From Pseudoscardovia radai (lineage in GTDB: Bacteria; Actinomycetota; Actinomycetes; Actinomycetales; Bifidobacteriaceae): a stretch of 64,000 nt of DNA. Under the pieces are notes generated by a model. That model did no database searches. It was given only the letters and a program-made list of their open reading frames with translations, and had not been told where the DNA came from. Positions within the stretch are counted from its first letter, which is position 1. The number at the start of each line of letters is the position of its first letter. Of this stretch, positions 17,829 through 26,265 are shown in pieces. Where the stretch lies: the NCBI RefSeq assembly GCF_002259605.1, contig NZ_MWWR01000003.1, positions 124,001 to 188,000 of the forward strand, in the 5' to 3' direction. The position numbers and the translations under genes were made by a program.

Positions 17829-18308
17829 CTACTTATGGTACGGCTCGTGCGCATTGATCTTGAACGCGCGGTAGACCTGCTCGAGCAGGATCACGCGCAT
17901 GAGCTGGTGCGGGAAGGTCATGGGGGAGAAGCTCAGCTTCCAGTCGGCGCGCGCCAGGATCTCGGGCGCCAGCCCGAGCGAGCCGCCGATGATGAACTGG
18001 ATGTGGCTGGCGCCGTGCAGTGCGAGGTCGTCGAGCTTCGCCGCGAACCGCTCCGAGGCGAGCATCTGCCCGTCGATGGCGAGCGCAATCACATACGCGC
18101 CGTCCTTGATATGCTTCGCGATGCGCTCGCCTTCCTTGCGTTTGATGAGCTCGTCGGTGCCGGGCGTCGCGTGCTCGGGCGTTTTCTCGTCGGCCACCTC
18201 GTAGATGCTCAGCTTGCAAAAACGCTGCAGCCGCTTCGAATACTCGTCGATCGCGTCGCGCAGGTAGCGCTCCTTGATGCGCCCGGGGGCGATGATGTCG
18301 ATGTTCAT
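17829..18308 (-). CDS. rlmH: 23S rRNA pseudouridine-1915 N3-methyltransferase
   Basis: A SPOUT methyltransferase of 159 residues, the exact family length, that methylates pseudouridine 1915 of 23S rRNA on the assembled 70S ribosome. It has the SAM-knot segment [14 protein letters not shown] and the conserved tail [20 protein letters not shown] followed by [15 protein letters not shown]. The start ATG at 18308 ([15 protein letters not shown]) is preceded by GGAAGGAGC; the frame extends upstream without homology. Confidence 0.96.
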   Translation of the reverse strand: MNIDIIAPGRIKERYLRDAIDEYSKRLQRFCKLSIYEVADEKTPEHATPGTDELIKRKEGERIAKHIKDGAYVIALAIDGQMLASERFAAKLDDLALHGASHIQFIIGGSLGLAPEILARADWKLSFSPMTFPHQLMRVILLEQVYRAFKINAHEPYHK

Positions 18309-18560
18309 GCTCCGCGCTCCTTCCGTCACTGCCATGGTACCGGCGGGCGGCGGGAGGAAGGTACACGATGGCGCCGCTGTGGTGTTGTGCCGTTGCGCTG
18401 CGGGGATGGTGCGCGATGAAAAGTGAAGTTCTTCAGTACGGCGTGTCGCGGGTTTAGCATTTTTATATGGAGTTCGTGACATCGCCGAAGACGGTGGTGC
18501 AGGGCTTCATGAAGGGTTCCAATCTGCATCCGCACACAGTTACACGAAGGGGAAAAGACT

Positions 18561-18824
18561 ATGGAAGAGAAAAATGACCAGACCGACCAGGCCGAGCTGA
18601 TTGAGAAGACCGAGCAGACCGAGCAGACTGCGCCGACCGAGAAGCGCGAGAAACTCAGCCTGTATGACAGGATCAAGTGCAACATGGGGCTGGTTGACAA
18701 TTTCATCAATTGCATGAACGGCTTTGGCAGCGCCGCGCGCATGACCGAGCAGGAGAAGCGCGATTTCGTCAATCGGTACTCCATCGAGGACATCGAGATC
18801 CTCTATATGTACGATTTCATCTGA
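18561..18824 (+). CDS. Small acidic protein of unknown function
   Basis: An 87-residue protein that I do not recognise. Its first third is a Glu/Gln/Thr/Asp-rich, lysine-punctuated stretch built on EQT/EKT repeats. The rest is a compact, probably helical segment (KLSLYDRIKCNMGLVDNFIN, then MTEQEKRDFVNRYSIEDIEI). The ribosome site is GAAGGGGAAA. Codon usage is poorer in G/C than the neighbours, suggesting recent acquisition or weak expression. It is not in an obvious operon: rlmH is divergent and pepN lies 186 bases on. Confidence 0.6.
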   Translation: MEEKNDQTDQAELIEKTEQTEQTAPTEKREKLSLYDRIKCNMGLVDNFINCMNGFGSAARMTEQEKRDFVNRYSIEDIEILYMYDFI

Positions 18825-19010
18825 GTCTCCATAGGCATCAGGTGCCGCGGCGGTGGCTGCCGCATGGGCGAGAGTCGGGTATGGTTGCATGTGAATAACC
18901 GGCCGCGCACCCGCAGGGGCGGGAAGACCGCGGTGCGAACCGGCACGGCACCGGGCGCCGTGCGGTCGAGACGCGACCACAACACGAAGAAGCACCGAGC
19001 AAGGAGCAGT

Positions 19011-21668
19011 ATGCCAGGAGCGAATCTCACCCAGCAGGAAGCCATCGAACGCCGCGGAGTCGTCCGCGGCGTCCCCCAGTACGCCGTCGCGCTCGACCTG
19101 ACGGGCGGCGACAAATCCGACGGATCGGAACGCACCGAGAACTTCGGTTCCGTCACCACCGTCACCTTCGACGCCAAGCCGGGCGCCTCTACCTTCCTCG
19201 ACCTCATCGTCGACTCCACCGACCGCGTGGAATCCGTGGAGCTCAACGGCCGCGCCCTTGACCCGGCCGCCGTCTACAAGGACTCGCGCATCGAGCTCGA
19301 GGGCCTGGCCGAGCACAACACCGTCACCGTGGCGGCCACCTGCCAGTACTCGCATACCGGCGAGGGCCTGCACCGCAGCGTCGACCCCTCTGACGGCAAC
19401 GTGTACCTCTACTCCCAGTTCGAGGTGCCGGACGCCCGCCGCGTCTACGCCGTGTTCGACCAGCCCGATATCAAGGCCGTGTTCACGTTCACGGTCACGG
19501 CCCCCGAATCGTGGACCGTCGTGACGAACATGCCCGCCGCCGACGTCACCGCCGCCGAGCCCGCCACCGCCGGCGACCAGGCCGCCGAAGCCACCAAGAC
19601 CTGGCGCTTCGAGCCGACCCCCGCCATGAGCAGCTACCTCACGGCCTTCTGCGCCGGCCCTTACGCCAGCTGGCACACCGAATACGCCAACGAGGACGGC
19701 CGCACCGTGCCCATGGGCATCTACTGCCGCCAGGCCCTCAAGGACGCCATGGCCAAGGACGTCGACTACCTCTTCGACATCACGAAGAAGGGCTTCGCCT
19801 TCTACAACGAGCAGTGGGGCGTGCCGTACCCCTACGCCAAGTACGACCAGCTCTTCGTACCCGAATACAACGCGGGCGCCATGGAGAACATCGGCACCGT
19901 CACCATCCGCGACTCCTACGTATTCGAGTCGAAGGTCACCGACGCGCTCGCGGAGCGCCGCGTGGTCACCGTGCTGCACGAGCTCGCCCACATGTGGTTC
20001 GGCGACCTCGTCACCATGAAGTGGTGGAACGACCTGTGGCTCAACGAATCCTTCGCCGAATTCATGTCGACGCTGTGCACGGCCGAGGCCACCGATTGGA
20101 AGGACGCATGGGCCACGTTCAGCTCCGGCGAGAAGAGCTGGGGCGAGGCGCAGGACCAGCGCCCGACCACGCACCCGATCGTCGCGCCGATCCATGACCT
20201 CAACGACACCTACGTCAACTTCGACGGCATCACCTACGCCAAGGGCGCCTCGGTGCTGCGCCAGCTCGTGGCCTACGTGGGCCGCAAGCCGTTCTTTGCC
20301 GGCATCCACAGCTACCTGACCAAGCACGCCTACGGCAACGCCACGCTCGCCGACCTGCTCGCCGAGCTCGAGAAGGCCAGCGGCCGCGACCTCAAGGCCT
20401 GGAGCGCCACGTGGCTCGAGCAGTCCGGCATCACTACGCTGGGCGCGAAGGTCGACACCGCCGCCGACGGCACCATCACCGGGTTCACCATCGAGCAGAC
20501 CGCGCCGGCCGAGCATCCGGTGCTGCGTCCGCACCGCCTGGCCGTGGGCTTCTACGATGTGGCCGACGGCGAGGATGCGGCGACCGGCCGCATCGTGCGC
20601 ACCGCCCGCTTCGAACTCGACGTCGACGGCGCCGCCACGCAGGTCACCGAGGCCATCGGCCGCAAGCGTCCGGCGTTCATCCTCATCAACGACGACGACC
20701 TGACCTACGCGAAGCTGCGCTTCGACCCCGCCTCGCTCGACTTCGCCCTCAAGAACCTGTACCGCTTCGACGACGCGCTGGCCCGCTCCATCGTGTGGCT
20801 CGCGCTGTGGGATATGACGCGCGACGCCGAGCTGCCGGCGGAAAGCTTCATCGAAACGTCGCTCGCGGCGCTCGCCACCGAACGCGAGTCGACCACCTTC
20901 CGCTACGCCCTCGGGCAGGTGTCCACGGCGGCGTTCCACTATACGGCCGCCTCGCGCCGCAAGGAGATGGTCTCGCACGTCGCCACGCGCCTGTGGCAGC
21001 TCGCGAACGAGGCCGCACCGGGCTCCGACGAGCAGTTCCAGCTGGTCAACTCGTGGCTGGGCTACGGCCAGGGAGACGATTTCGAAGCCGACGCGCGCGG
21101 CCTGCTCGACGGCACCGTGACGCTCGATGGCCTCGAGATCGACAACAACATGCGCTGGGGCATCATCGTGGCGCTCGCATCCGCCGGCTTCGAGACCGCG
21201 GAGCAGATCGACGCCGAGCTCGCCAAGAACGAGACCACCGAGAACCGCCAGTTCGCCTACATGGCCAAGGGCGCCATCCCGACGCCCGAGGCCAAGGCGT
21301 GGGCGTGGGACACCGCGCTGCATGACGACACGCTGACGAACTCGCAGATCGAGGACCTTGCCGGCGGCTTCTCGCTCACCCCGAGCCCCGAGCTGCAGGA
21401 GCCGTACGTCGCCAAGTACTTCGAGGCCGTGGACTGGGTGTGGAAGAACCGCACCTTCCACATGTCCGAGGCGCTGCTTCAGGGCACCTCGCGCGGCTCC
21501 GGCCTGTACCCGAGCTACGCGGACCCGGCCGCGCTCGTCCAGGCCGGCGACGCCTGGCTCGCCTCGCACGAGGACGCCGACCGCGCGCTGCGCCGCATGG
21601 TGGTGGAGAACGTCGACGGCTCCCGCCGCACGCTGCGCGTGAGGACGTACAACGATTCCCTCGCGTGA
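19011..21668 (+). CDS. pepN: Aminopeptidase N (M1 family)
   Basis: A cytoplasmic zinc aminopeptidase of 885 residues that releases N-terminal residues from peptides. It has the substrate-binding GAMENIGT motif and the zinc site HELAHMWFGDLVT (His323, Glu324, His327) with the third ligand Glu in NDLWLNESFAEF. The actinobacterial/eukaryote-like C-terminal ERAP1-type domain fills the second half. AAGGAG sits 4 bases upstream of ATG 19011; the frame is open for 49 codons more but with Arg-rich, non-homologous sequence. It is monocistronic. Confidence 0.96.
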   Translation: MPGANLTQQEAIERRGVVRGVPQYAVALDLTGGDKSDGSERTENFGSVTTVTFDAKPGASTFLDLIVDSTDRVESVELNGRALDPAAVYKDSRIELEGLAEHNTVTVAATCQYSHTGEGLHRSVDPSDGNVYLYSQFEVPDARRVYAVFDQPDIKAVFTFTVTAPESWTVVTNMPAADVTAAEPATAGDQAAEATKTWRFEPTPAMSSYLTAFCAGPYASWHTEYANEDGRTVPMGIYCRQALKDAMAKDVDYLFDITKKGFAFYNEQWGVPYPYAKYDQLFVPEYNAGAMENIGTVTIRDSYVFESKVTDALAERRVVTVLHELAHMWFGDLVTMKWWNDLWLNESFAEFMSTLCTAEATDWKDAWATFSSGEKSWGEAQDQRPTTHPIVAPIHDLNDTYVNFDGITYAKGASVLRQLVAYVGRKPFFAGIHSYLTKHAYGNATLADLLAELEKASGRDLKAWSATWLEQSGITTLGAKVDTAADGTITGFTIEQTAPAEHPVLRPHRLAVGFYDVADGEDAATGRIVRTARFELDVDGAATQVTEAIGRKRPAFILINDDDLTYAKLRFDPASLDFALKNLYRFDDALARSIVWLALWDMTRDAELPAESFIETSLAALATERESTTFRYALGQVSTAAFHYTAASRRKEMVSHVATRLWQLANEAAPGSDEQFQLVNSWLGYGQGDDFEADARGLLDGTVTLDGLEIDNNMRWGIIVALASAGFETAEQIDAELAKNETTENRQFAYMAKGAIPTPEAKAWAWDTALHDDTLTNSQIEDLAGGFSLTPSPELQEPYVAKYFEAVDWVWKNRTFHMSEALLQGTSRGSGLYPSYADPAALVQAGDAWLASHEDADRALRRMVVENVDGSRRTLRVRTYNDSLA

Positions 21669-21818
21669 CACGTTGACATCGTGTGTCGAAATCGTGGCGG
21701 TCGTCTGCCTTCGGGCGGGCGGCCGCTATATTTGTCTGTGGGTGCGCGGAGGCCAACGGAGCCCCGCGCGAATTCGTGTGCGTCCCGCAACGCAGGGGCG
21801 CCAAGTGGAGGAGCTGCA

Positions 21819-23198
21819 ATGCCTCAGATGTTCGGCACCGATGGTGTGCGAGGACTGGCGAATCGTGATCTGGACGCCCAGCTGGCGCTGGACCTCGGCG
21901 ACGCCGCCGTGCGAGTGCTCGGCGACGAGAAGAAGACGGAGGGGCGGCATCGTGCCCTCATCGGACGCGACACGCGCGTTTCGGGCGACTTCCTCGCCGC
22001 GGCGCTCGGCGCGGGCATGGCCGCGGGCGGCTTCGACGTCATCGACGTGGGCATCATCCCCACGCCGGGCATCGCATACCTCACGTCGGTGCTCAACGTC
22101 GAGATGGGCGCCGTCATCTCCGCCTCGCACAACCCCATGCCCGACAACGGCATCAAGTTCTTCGCGCGCGGCGGCTTCAAGCTGCCCGACGCCAAGGAGG
22201 ACGAGATCGAGGCGATCCTCGGCCAGGACTGGGAGCGCCCCACCGGTGCCGGCGTCGGCCGCATCTCGCATGACACCGTGACCGCCACCAACCTGTACAT
22301 CGACCATCTGGTCTCCGCCGTGGCCCCGCAGCCGGCCGACGCCACCGAGCCCGCCCCGCAGCCACTCAAAGGCCTGCGCATCGTGGCGGACTGCGCGAAC
22401 GGCGCCACCTCCGTCGTGGCCCCCGAGGCCCTGCGCCGTGCCGGCGCGGACGTGGTGGTCATCAACGCATCCCCGGACGGCTACAACATCAACGACCACG
22501 CCGGCTCCACCCACCCCGAGCAGCTGCAGGCCATGGTCAAGGCCTCCGACGCGCAGATGGGCGTGGCCTTCGATGGCGACGCCGACCGCTGCCTCGCGGT
22601 GGACGAGGACGGCACGCTCGTCAACGGCGACCAGATCATGGGCATCCTCGCGCGCGCCTACAAGCGCGAGAACAAGCTCGCGCACAACACGCTCGTCGTG
22701 ACCGTCATGAGCAACCTCGGCCTCAAGCTCGCCCTGAAGGACATGGGCATCACAACCGTGCAGACGAACGTGGGCGACCGCTATGTGCTCGAGGAGATGC
22801 TGCGCGGCGGCTACACGCTGGGCGGCGAGCAGTCCGGCCACGTCATCAACCGCGAGTTCGCCACAACCGGCGACGGAACGCTCACCGCGCTGCGCCTGAG
22901 CTACGAGGTCATGAAGTCCGGCAAGAGCCTCAAGGAGCTCGCCGCGGACTTCCCGCAGCTGCCGCAGACGCTGATCAACGTGCCGAACGTCGACAAGAAG
23001 GCCGCCACCACCAACGCCGCCGTGCAGGCCGCCGTGGAGCGCGAGGAGAAGGTTCTCGGAGACACCGGCCGCGTGCTGCTGCGCCCCTCCGGCACCGAGC
23101 CGCTGGTGCGCGTCATGGTCGAGGCTGCCACGCAGGAGCAGGCCGACGATGTCTGCAAGCGCCTGGCGCAGGTGGTGGCCGACGAGCTCAAGATCTGA
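21819..23198 (+). CDS. glmM: Phosphoglucosamine mutase
   Basis: GlmM converts glucosamine-6-phosphate to glucosamine-1-phosphate for UDP-GlcNAc and cell-wall synthesis. The 459-residue protein starts MPQMFGTDGVRG, carries the phosphoserine loop ISASHNPMPDNGIKFF (Ser103), the metal loop FDGDADRCLAVD, the sugar-specificity loop GGEQSGHVI and the phosphate loop RPSGTEPLVRVMVE. ATG 21819 follows GGAGGAG; earlier in-frame codons have no homology. The 3' end, including the stop, is duplicated just downstream. Confidence 0.96.
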   Translation: MPQMFGTDGVRGLANRDLDAQLALDLGDAAVRVLGDEKKTEGRHRALIGRDTRVSGDFLAAALGAGMAAGGFDVIDVGIIPTPGIAYLTSVLNVEMGAVISASHNPMPDNGIKFFARGGFKLPDAKEDEIEAILGQDWERPTGAGVGRISHDTVTATNLYIDHLVSAVAPQPADATEPAPQPLKGLRIVADCANGATSVVAPEALRRAGADVVVINASPDGYNINDHAGSTHPEQLQAMVKASDAQMGVAFDGDADRCLAVDEDGTLVNGDQIMGILARAYKRENKLAHNTLVVTVMSNLGLKLALKDMGITTVQTNVGDRYVLEEMLRGGYTLGGEQSGHVINREFATTGDGTLTALRLSYEVMKSGKSLKELAADFPQLPQTLINVPNVDKKAATTNAAVQAAVEREEKVLGDTGRVLLRPSGTEPLVRVMVEAATQEQADDVCKRLAQVVADELKI

Positions 23199-23229
23199 GC
23201 GCGAGGCCCGAGCTCAAGATCTGAGCGCG
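23184..23229 (+). repeat. Tandem duplication of the glmM 3' end
   Basis: GAGCTCAAGATCTGAGCGCG occurs at 23184-23203 and again at 23210-23229, period 26. The unit covers the last four glmM codons and its TGA stop. Confidence 0.85.
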
Positions 23230-23325
23230 TCCGCCGTCATCGGCAGGCATGCGCCGGCCACATGCGCCACCCGCAGACCTGTCAACCCATCCGCAAACCC
23301 ATCCGCATAACGACGAAAGGCGATT

Positions 23326-23982
23326 ATGGCATTCGACAAGGCGAATAAGAACAAGCACCTCGACAAGGCCGTGCGCGAGATGATCTCCGAAGCCGGCAAG
23401 GACGGCGTGGCGCCCATCACGCAGATGGGCGAGCCGGTGCTGCGCCACCAGACCGAGGAGTACACGGGCCAGCTCGACGAGCGCACGCTCAAGAACCTCA
23501 TCCAGCTCATGCGCCGCACCATGCTCGCGGCGCCGGGCGTCGGCCTCGCGGGCCCGCAGATCGACCTGGGTCTCGCCCTCGCCGTGGTGGAGGACCACAA
23601 GAGCAAGGATGACGAGGGCGATCCGCGCGAGATCGACGATCTTCCGTTCCACGTCATCATCAACCCCTCCTACAAGCCCATCGGCGACGCCACCGCGAGC
23701 TTCTACGAGGGATGCCTCTCCTTCGAGGGCTACCAGGCCGTGCGCAAGCGCTGGCTCGACATCGAGGCCACGTGGCAGGACGAGCAGGCGCAGTGGCACA
23801 CCGAGCATCTCCACGGCTGGCCGGCGCGTATCTTCCAGCACGAAACCGACCACCTGAGCGGTGAGGTGTATATCGACAAGGCCGAGATCCGGTCCCTGAC
23901 CGACGAAGACAACCTCGGCTTCTACTGGTGCGACAACCCGGTGCCGACGAAGGCCGCCGAGGAGCTCGGTTTCGAGCTGTAG
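23326..23982 (+). CDS. def: Peptide deformylase
   Basis: Removes the N-formyl group from nascent proteins with a bound divalent metal. All three family motifs are present in 218 residues: GVGLAGPQ (motif 1), YEGCLSF with the metal Cys (motif 2), and QHETDHLSG with HExxH (motif 3). It is longer than E. coli Def, as is usual for actinobacteria: about 30 extra N-terminal residues and a ~40-residue tail. GAAAGGCGATT precedes the ATG. A terminator follows. Confidence 0.96.
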   Translation: MAFDKANKNKHLDKAVREMISEAGKDGVAPITQMGEPVLRHQTEEYTGQLDERTLKNLIQLMRRTMLAAPGVGLAGPQIDLGLALAVVEDHKSKDDEGDPREIDDLPFHVIINPSYKPIGDATASFYEGCLSFEGYQAVRKRWLDIEATWQDEQAQWHTEHLHGWPARIFQHETDHLSGEVYIDKAEIRSLTDEDNLGFYWCDNPVPTKAAEELGFEL

Positions 23983-24007
23983 GCGTGGTACCGCAGACCG
24001 CATGACG

Positions 24008-24040
24008 AAGGGGCGCTCCCTGATGGGGGCGTCCCTTTTG
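24008..24040 (+). terminator. Terminator of def
   Basis: AAGGGGCGCTCCC (24008-24020) pairs with GGGGGCGTCCCTT (24025-24037), allowing G-U, around TGAT and runs into TTTT. Confidence 0.7.
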
Positions 24041-24093
24041 CATTTTCGCATTGGTGGCAGGTGGTCGGTGGCGAGGCGGCGGGTTTGCGGCCG

Positions 24094-25929
24094 CTACTTC
24101 TCGGGTTCGGAGAAGGTGATGACGGAGTAGCGCTCCGCCACGATGCCCTCGTCCCAGAAATCCCCGGGGAGCCCGGCCTTGAGCAGTAGATGCGTCACGA
24201 AGTCGCGCGGGTCGCTCAGCTGCTCCCATACCTGCGGCAGATACGTGGCCAGATGCGGGCCGTAGCGCAGCACGAGGCCGTCGGAGTACGGGTGCAGGCG
24301 ATCGAGCAGGTCGCCGCGCGAATGCACGCCCTCGATGCGCTCGGGTTCGGAGAGCACCGACACCTCGATATGCAGCATCGGGTATTCCTCGTTCTGCACG
24401 GGGGCGAAACGCGGGTCGTTGAACGCGGCGTCGACGGCGTGCCGCGCCACGTCATCGCGCAACGATTCGCGGGCGTGCAGCGTGCCGATGCAGCCGCGCA
24501 GCCTCTCGTTCTCGGTGAGCGTGACGAAGGTGGCGGCCTTGCGGTCGAGCCATTTGCTCGTGGTGTTCGACGGTTCGCCGACCGGCGGGCGGTTGAGCTC
24601 GCGCGCGATGGCGTTGCGTGCCACGACGAGCAGGTCGTTGCCCGCGTCGAGCGGGATCATACCGGTGGTATTCGTGGCCGGGTCGGAGGCGTAGGTCTCC
24701 GGGTCATCCGCCAGATGGGCGTATTCCTCAGTGTGCTTGACAAGCCCCGCGAGTCCGGTGGGTCGCTGCGCGCGCTGGGCGTTCTGCCGCGCGAGCGCAT
24801 CCCTGACGGCCTGCACTGGCGTGCGGATGGCGTGCGGATGCGGCGCCGGCTGCGCGTGCGAAGCGGCGGACGATGGCGCACCGATGGCGGGCATCTCGTC
24901 GCTCGACACGGCGGGCGGATCCTTCGTGTCATTCTCGTCGTCGGAGCCGGGGGAGAAGGAGCCGGTTGCGCAGGTACGCATCGGGGCCATCGTGGCGCAA
25001 GCGCGCGCCGACGCACTTCCGGCGTTGTCTGCGCCGCCGTCATGCGGCGCCTCCCAGATGGCGAACGACGCGTAGCCGACCACGGCCTCGTTCGTGTCGG
25101 CGATGGGCACGCGCGGTTCGCCGGCCACCGACACCTCGTTGTCGTCGCCCGACGTGGCGCGTCCCAGAAGAACCGGGTGCAGGCCTTTCTCGATGCACAC
25201 GTCGAGCAGGCCGTTGACGGGGATGGCGCCGCACGCCTGGTCCGGGTTGATGGGCAGGTTGCATTCGCAGATGCGCCCGATGGTCTGGTCGTCCAGATGC
25301 CGCGCCTTCTCGTGCGGGTAGTAGTGTGACAGATCCGAGCTGATGATGATCACCGTCTCGGGCCCGCCCCACAGGGCCCGCAGCACGTCGCCCACCTCGC
25401 GCGGCGTCGCGTCGCCGGCGTTGAGCGGCACGATCTCGACGTTCCCGAGCGTCTCGCGTACGAAGGGCAGCTGCACCTCGACGGCGTGCTCCTGTCGGTG
25501 CGTGTCATCGTTGACAATCATCGCGGGGGCATGGTCGAGGGCGTATTGCTCGGCGTCGCGGTCCACCGTCATGGCGCCCAGCGGCGTGTCGAAGGCCGAT
25601 GCGTTGCAGCAGGCCACGCCGCGGACCGCCACGCGGTGCGTGGGGCCGACGATGACGGCGCGCGTCACCTCGCCGCGGCCCCGTTCGAGCAGGGCGTAGG
25701 CGAGGGCGGCCGTCGAGCCGGAGTATGTGTAGCCGGCGTGGGGCACGATGATGGCCTTGGGAATCGTGGGATGCACGATTCCTTCGGTCGCCATCGTCAC
25801 GACGGCCGTGGTGGCCGACCTGATCTCGCGCTGCACCCTTTCGCGCAGGACGAAGCGGTCGGCCGGGTAAAAGCTGCCTGCCACGGCGGCAGGTCTTATA
25901 TACGTTCTTTCTGGGGAGAGTATCGCCAT
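24094..25929 (-). CDS. Fused Memo (AmmeMemoRadiSam B) and AMMECR1 (protein A) domains
   Basis: One 611-residue protein joins two members of the AmmeMemoRadiSam system. Residues ~8-285 are the Memo domain (PAAVAGSFYPAD, VPHAGYTYSG, VGPTHRVAV, HAVEVQLPF, IISSDLSHY), a dioxygenase-like fold with a His-rich pocket. Residues ~390-611 are AMMECR1, with the signature LRGCIGTL and VSVLSEPERI. They are joined by ~100 Ala/Ser/Pro/Asp-rich residues. The biochemical role in bacteria is unsettled. The third partner, a radical-SAM protein, is not in this window. ATG 25929 has AGGTGG 6 bases upstream; a GTG nine bases earlier is less likely because it would place the ribosome site inside the gene. Confidence 0.9.
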   Translation of the reverse strand: MAILSPERTYIRPAAVAGSFYPADRFVLRERVQREIRSATTAVVTMATEGIVHPTIPKAIIVPHAGYTYSGSTAALAYALLERGRGEVTRAVIVGPTHRVAVRGVACCNASAFDTPLGAMTVDRDAEQYALDHAPAMIVNDDTHRQEHAVEVQLPFVRETLGNVEIVPLNAGDATPREVGDVLRALWGGPETVIIISSDLSHYYPHEKARHLDDQTIGRICECNLPINPDQACGAIPVNGLLDVCIEKGLHPVLLGRATSGDDNEVSVAGEPRVPIADTNEAVVGYASFAIWEAPHDGGADNAGSASARACATMAPMRTCATGSFSPGSDDENDTKDPPAVSSDEMPAIGAPSSAASHAQPAPHPHAIRTPVQAVRDALARQNAQRAQRPTGLAGLVKHTEEYAHLADDPETYASDPATNTTGMIPLDAGNDLLVVARNAIARELNRPPVGEPSNTTSKWLDRKAATFVTLTENERLRGCIGTLHARESLRDDVARHAVDAAFNDPRFAPVQNEEYPMLHIEVSVLSEPERIEGVHSRGDLLDRLHPYSDGLVLRYGPHLATYLPQVWEQLSDPRDFVTHLLLKAGLPGDFWDEGIVAERYSVITFSEPEK

Positions 25930-26041
25930 TGAAACCACCTCTATTTCCCGATTCTACTGGAAACTGGCGGCTCGAGACAGGTAACCCACCGTATTATTGG
26001 AAAACATTTTGTGAAAGCTCGAGGCGTCTTCCGGCCGTCGC

Positions 26042-26099
26042 CGTGGCGGCGTGGGGGCGTGGCGGCGTGGCGGCGTGGCGGTCGTGGCGGTGTGGAGCG
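26042..26099. repeat. G-rich GTGGCGGC microsatellite
   Basis: About 55 bases of imperfect 9-base units (GGCGGCGTG and variants) on the plus strand, in the 5' region of the Memo-AMMECR1 gene. The many G-runs could form a quadruplex or slip during replication. Confidence 0.7.
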
Positions 26100-26120
26100 G
26101 AGCATGAGGTCGCGTATATG

Positions 26121-26151
26121 GCAGGCCCTCCCCGTGAAGGGGAGGGCCTGC
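26121..26151 (-). terminator. Strong hairpin after the alkaline phosphatase gene
   Basis: Perfect 13-bp stem GCAGGCCCTCCCC / GGGGAGGGCCTGC with a 5-base loop, 115 bases past the phosphatase stop on the minus strand. No T-run. Confidence 0.6.
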
Positions 26152-26265
26152 TGTGCGGATCCGATGGCTGCGGCGAGGGGGATGGACGGCGGCTCCGCTC
26201 GGCGTGTCGTGTCACCGTGCGGGGCCGGATTTCACCGGCGGGTCATCGGCGTCCGGCGTCCGGTC

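Noticed and set aside
18540-21671. Long minus-strand frame opposite pepN
   Set aside because: Antisense shadow; pepN has all catalytic motifs on the plus strand.
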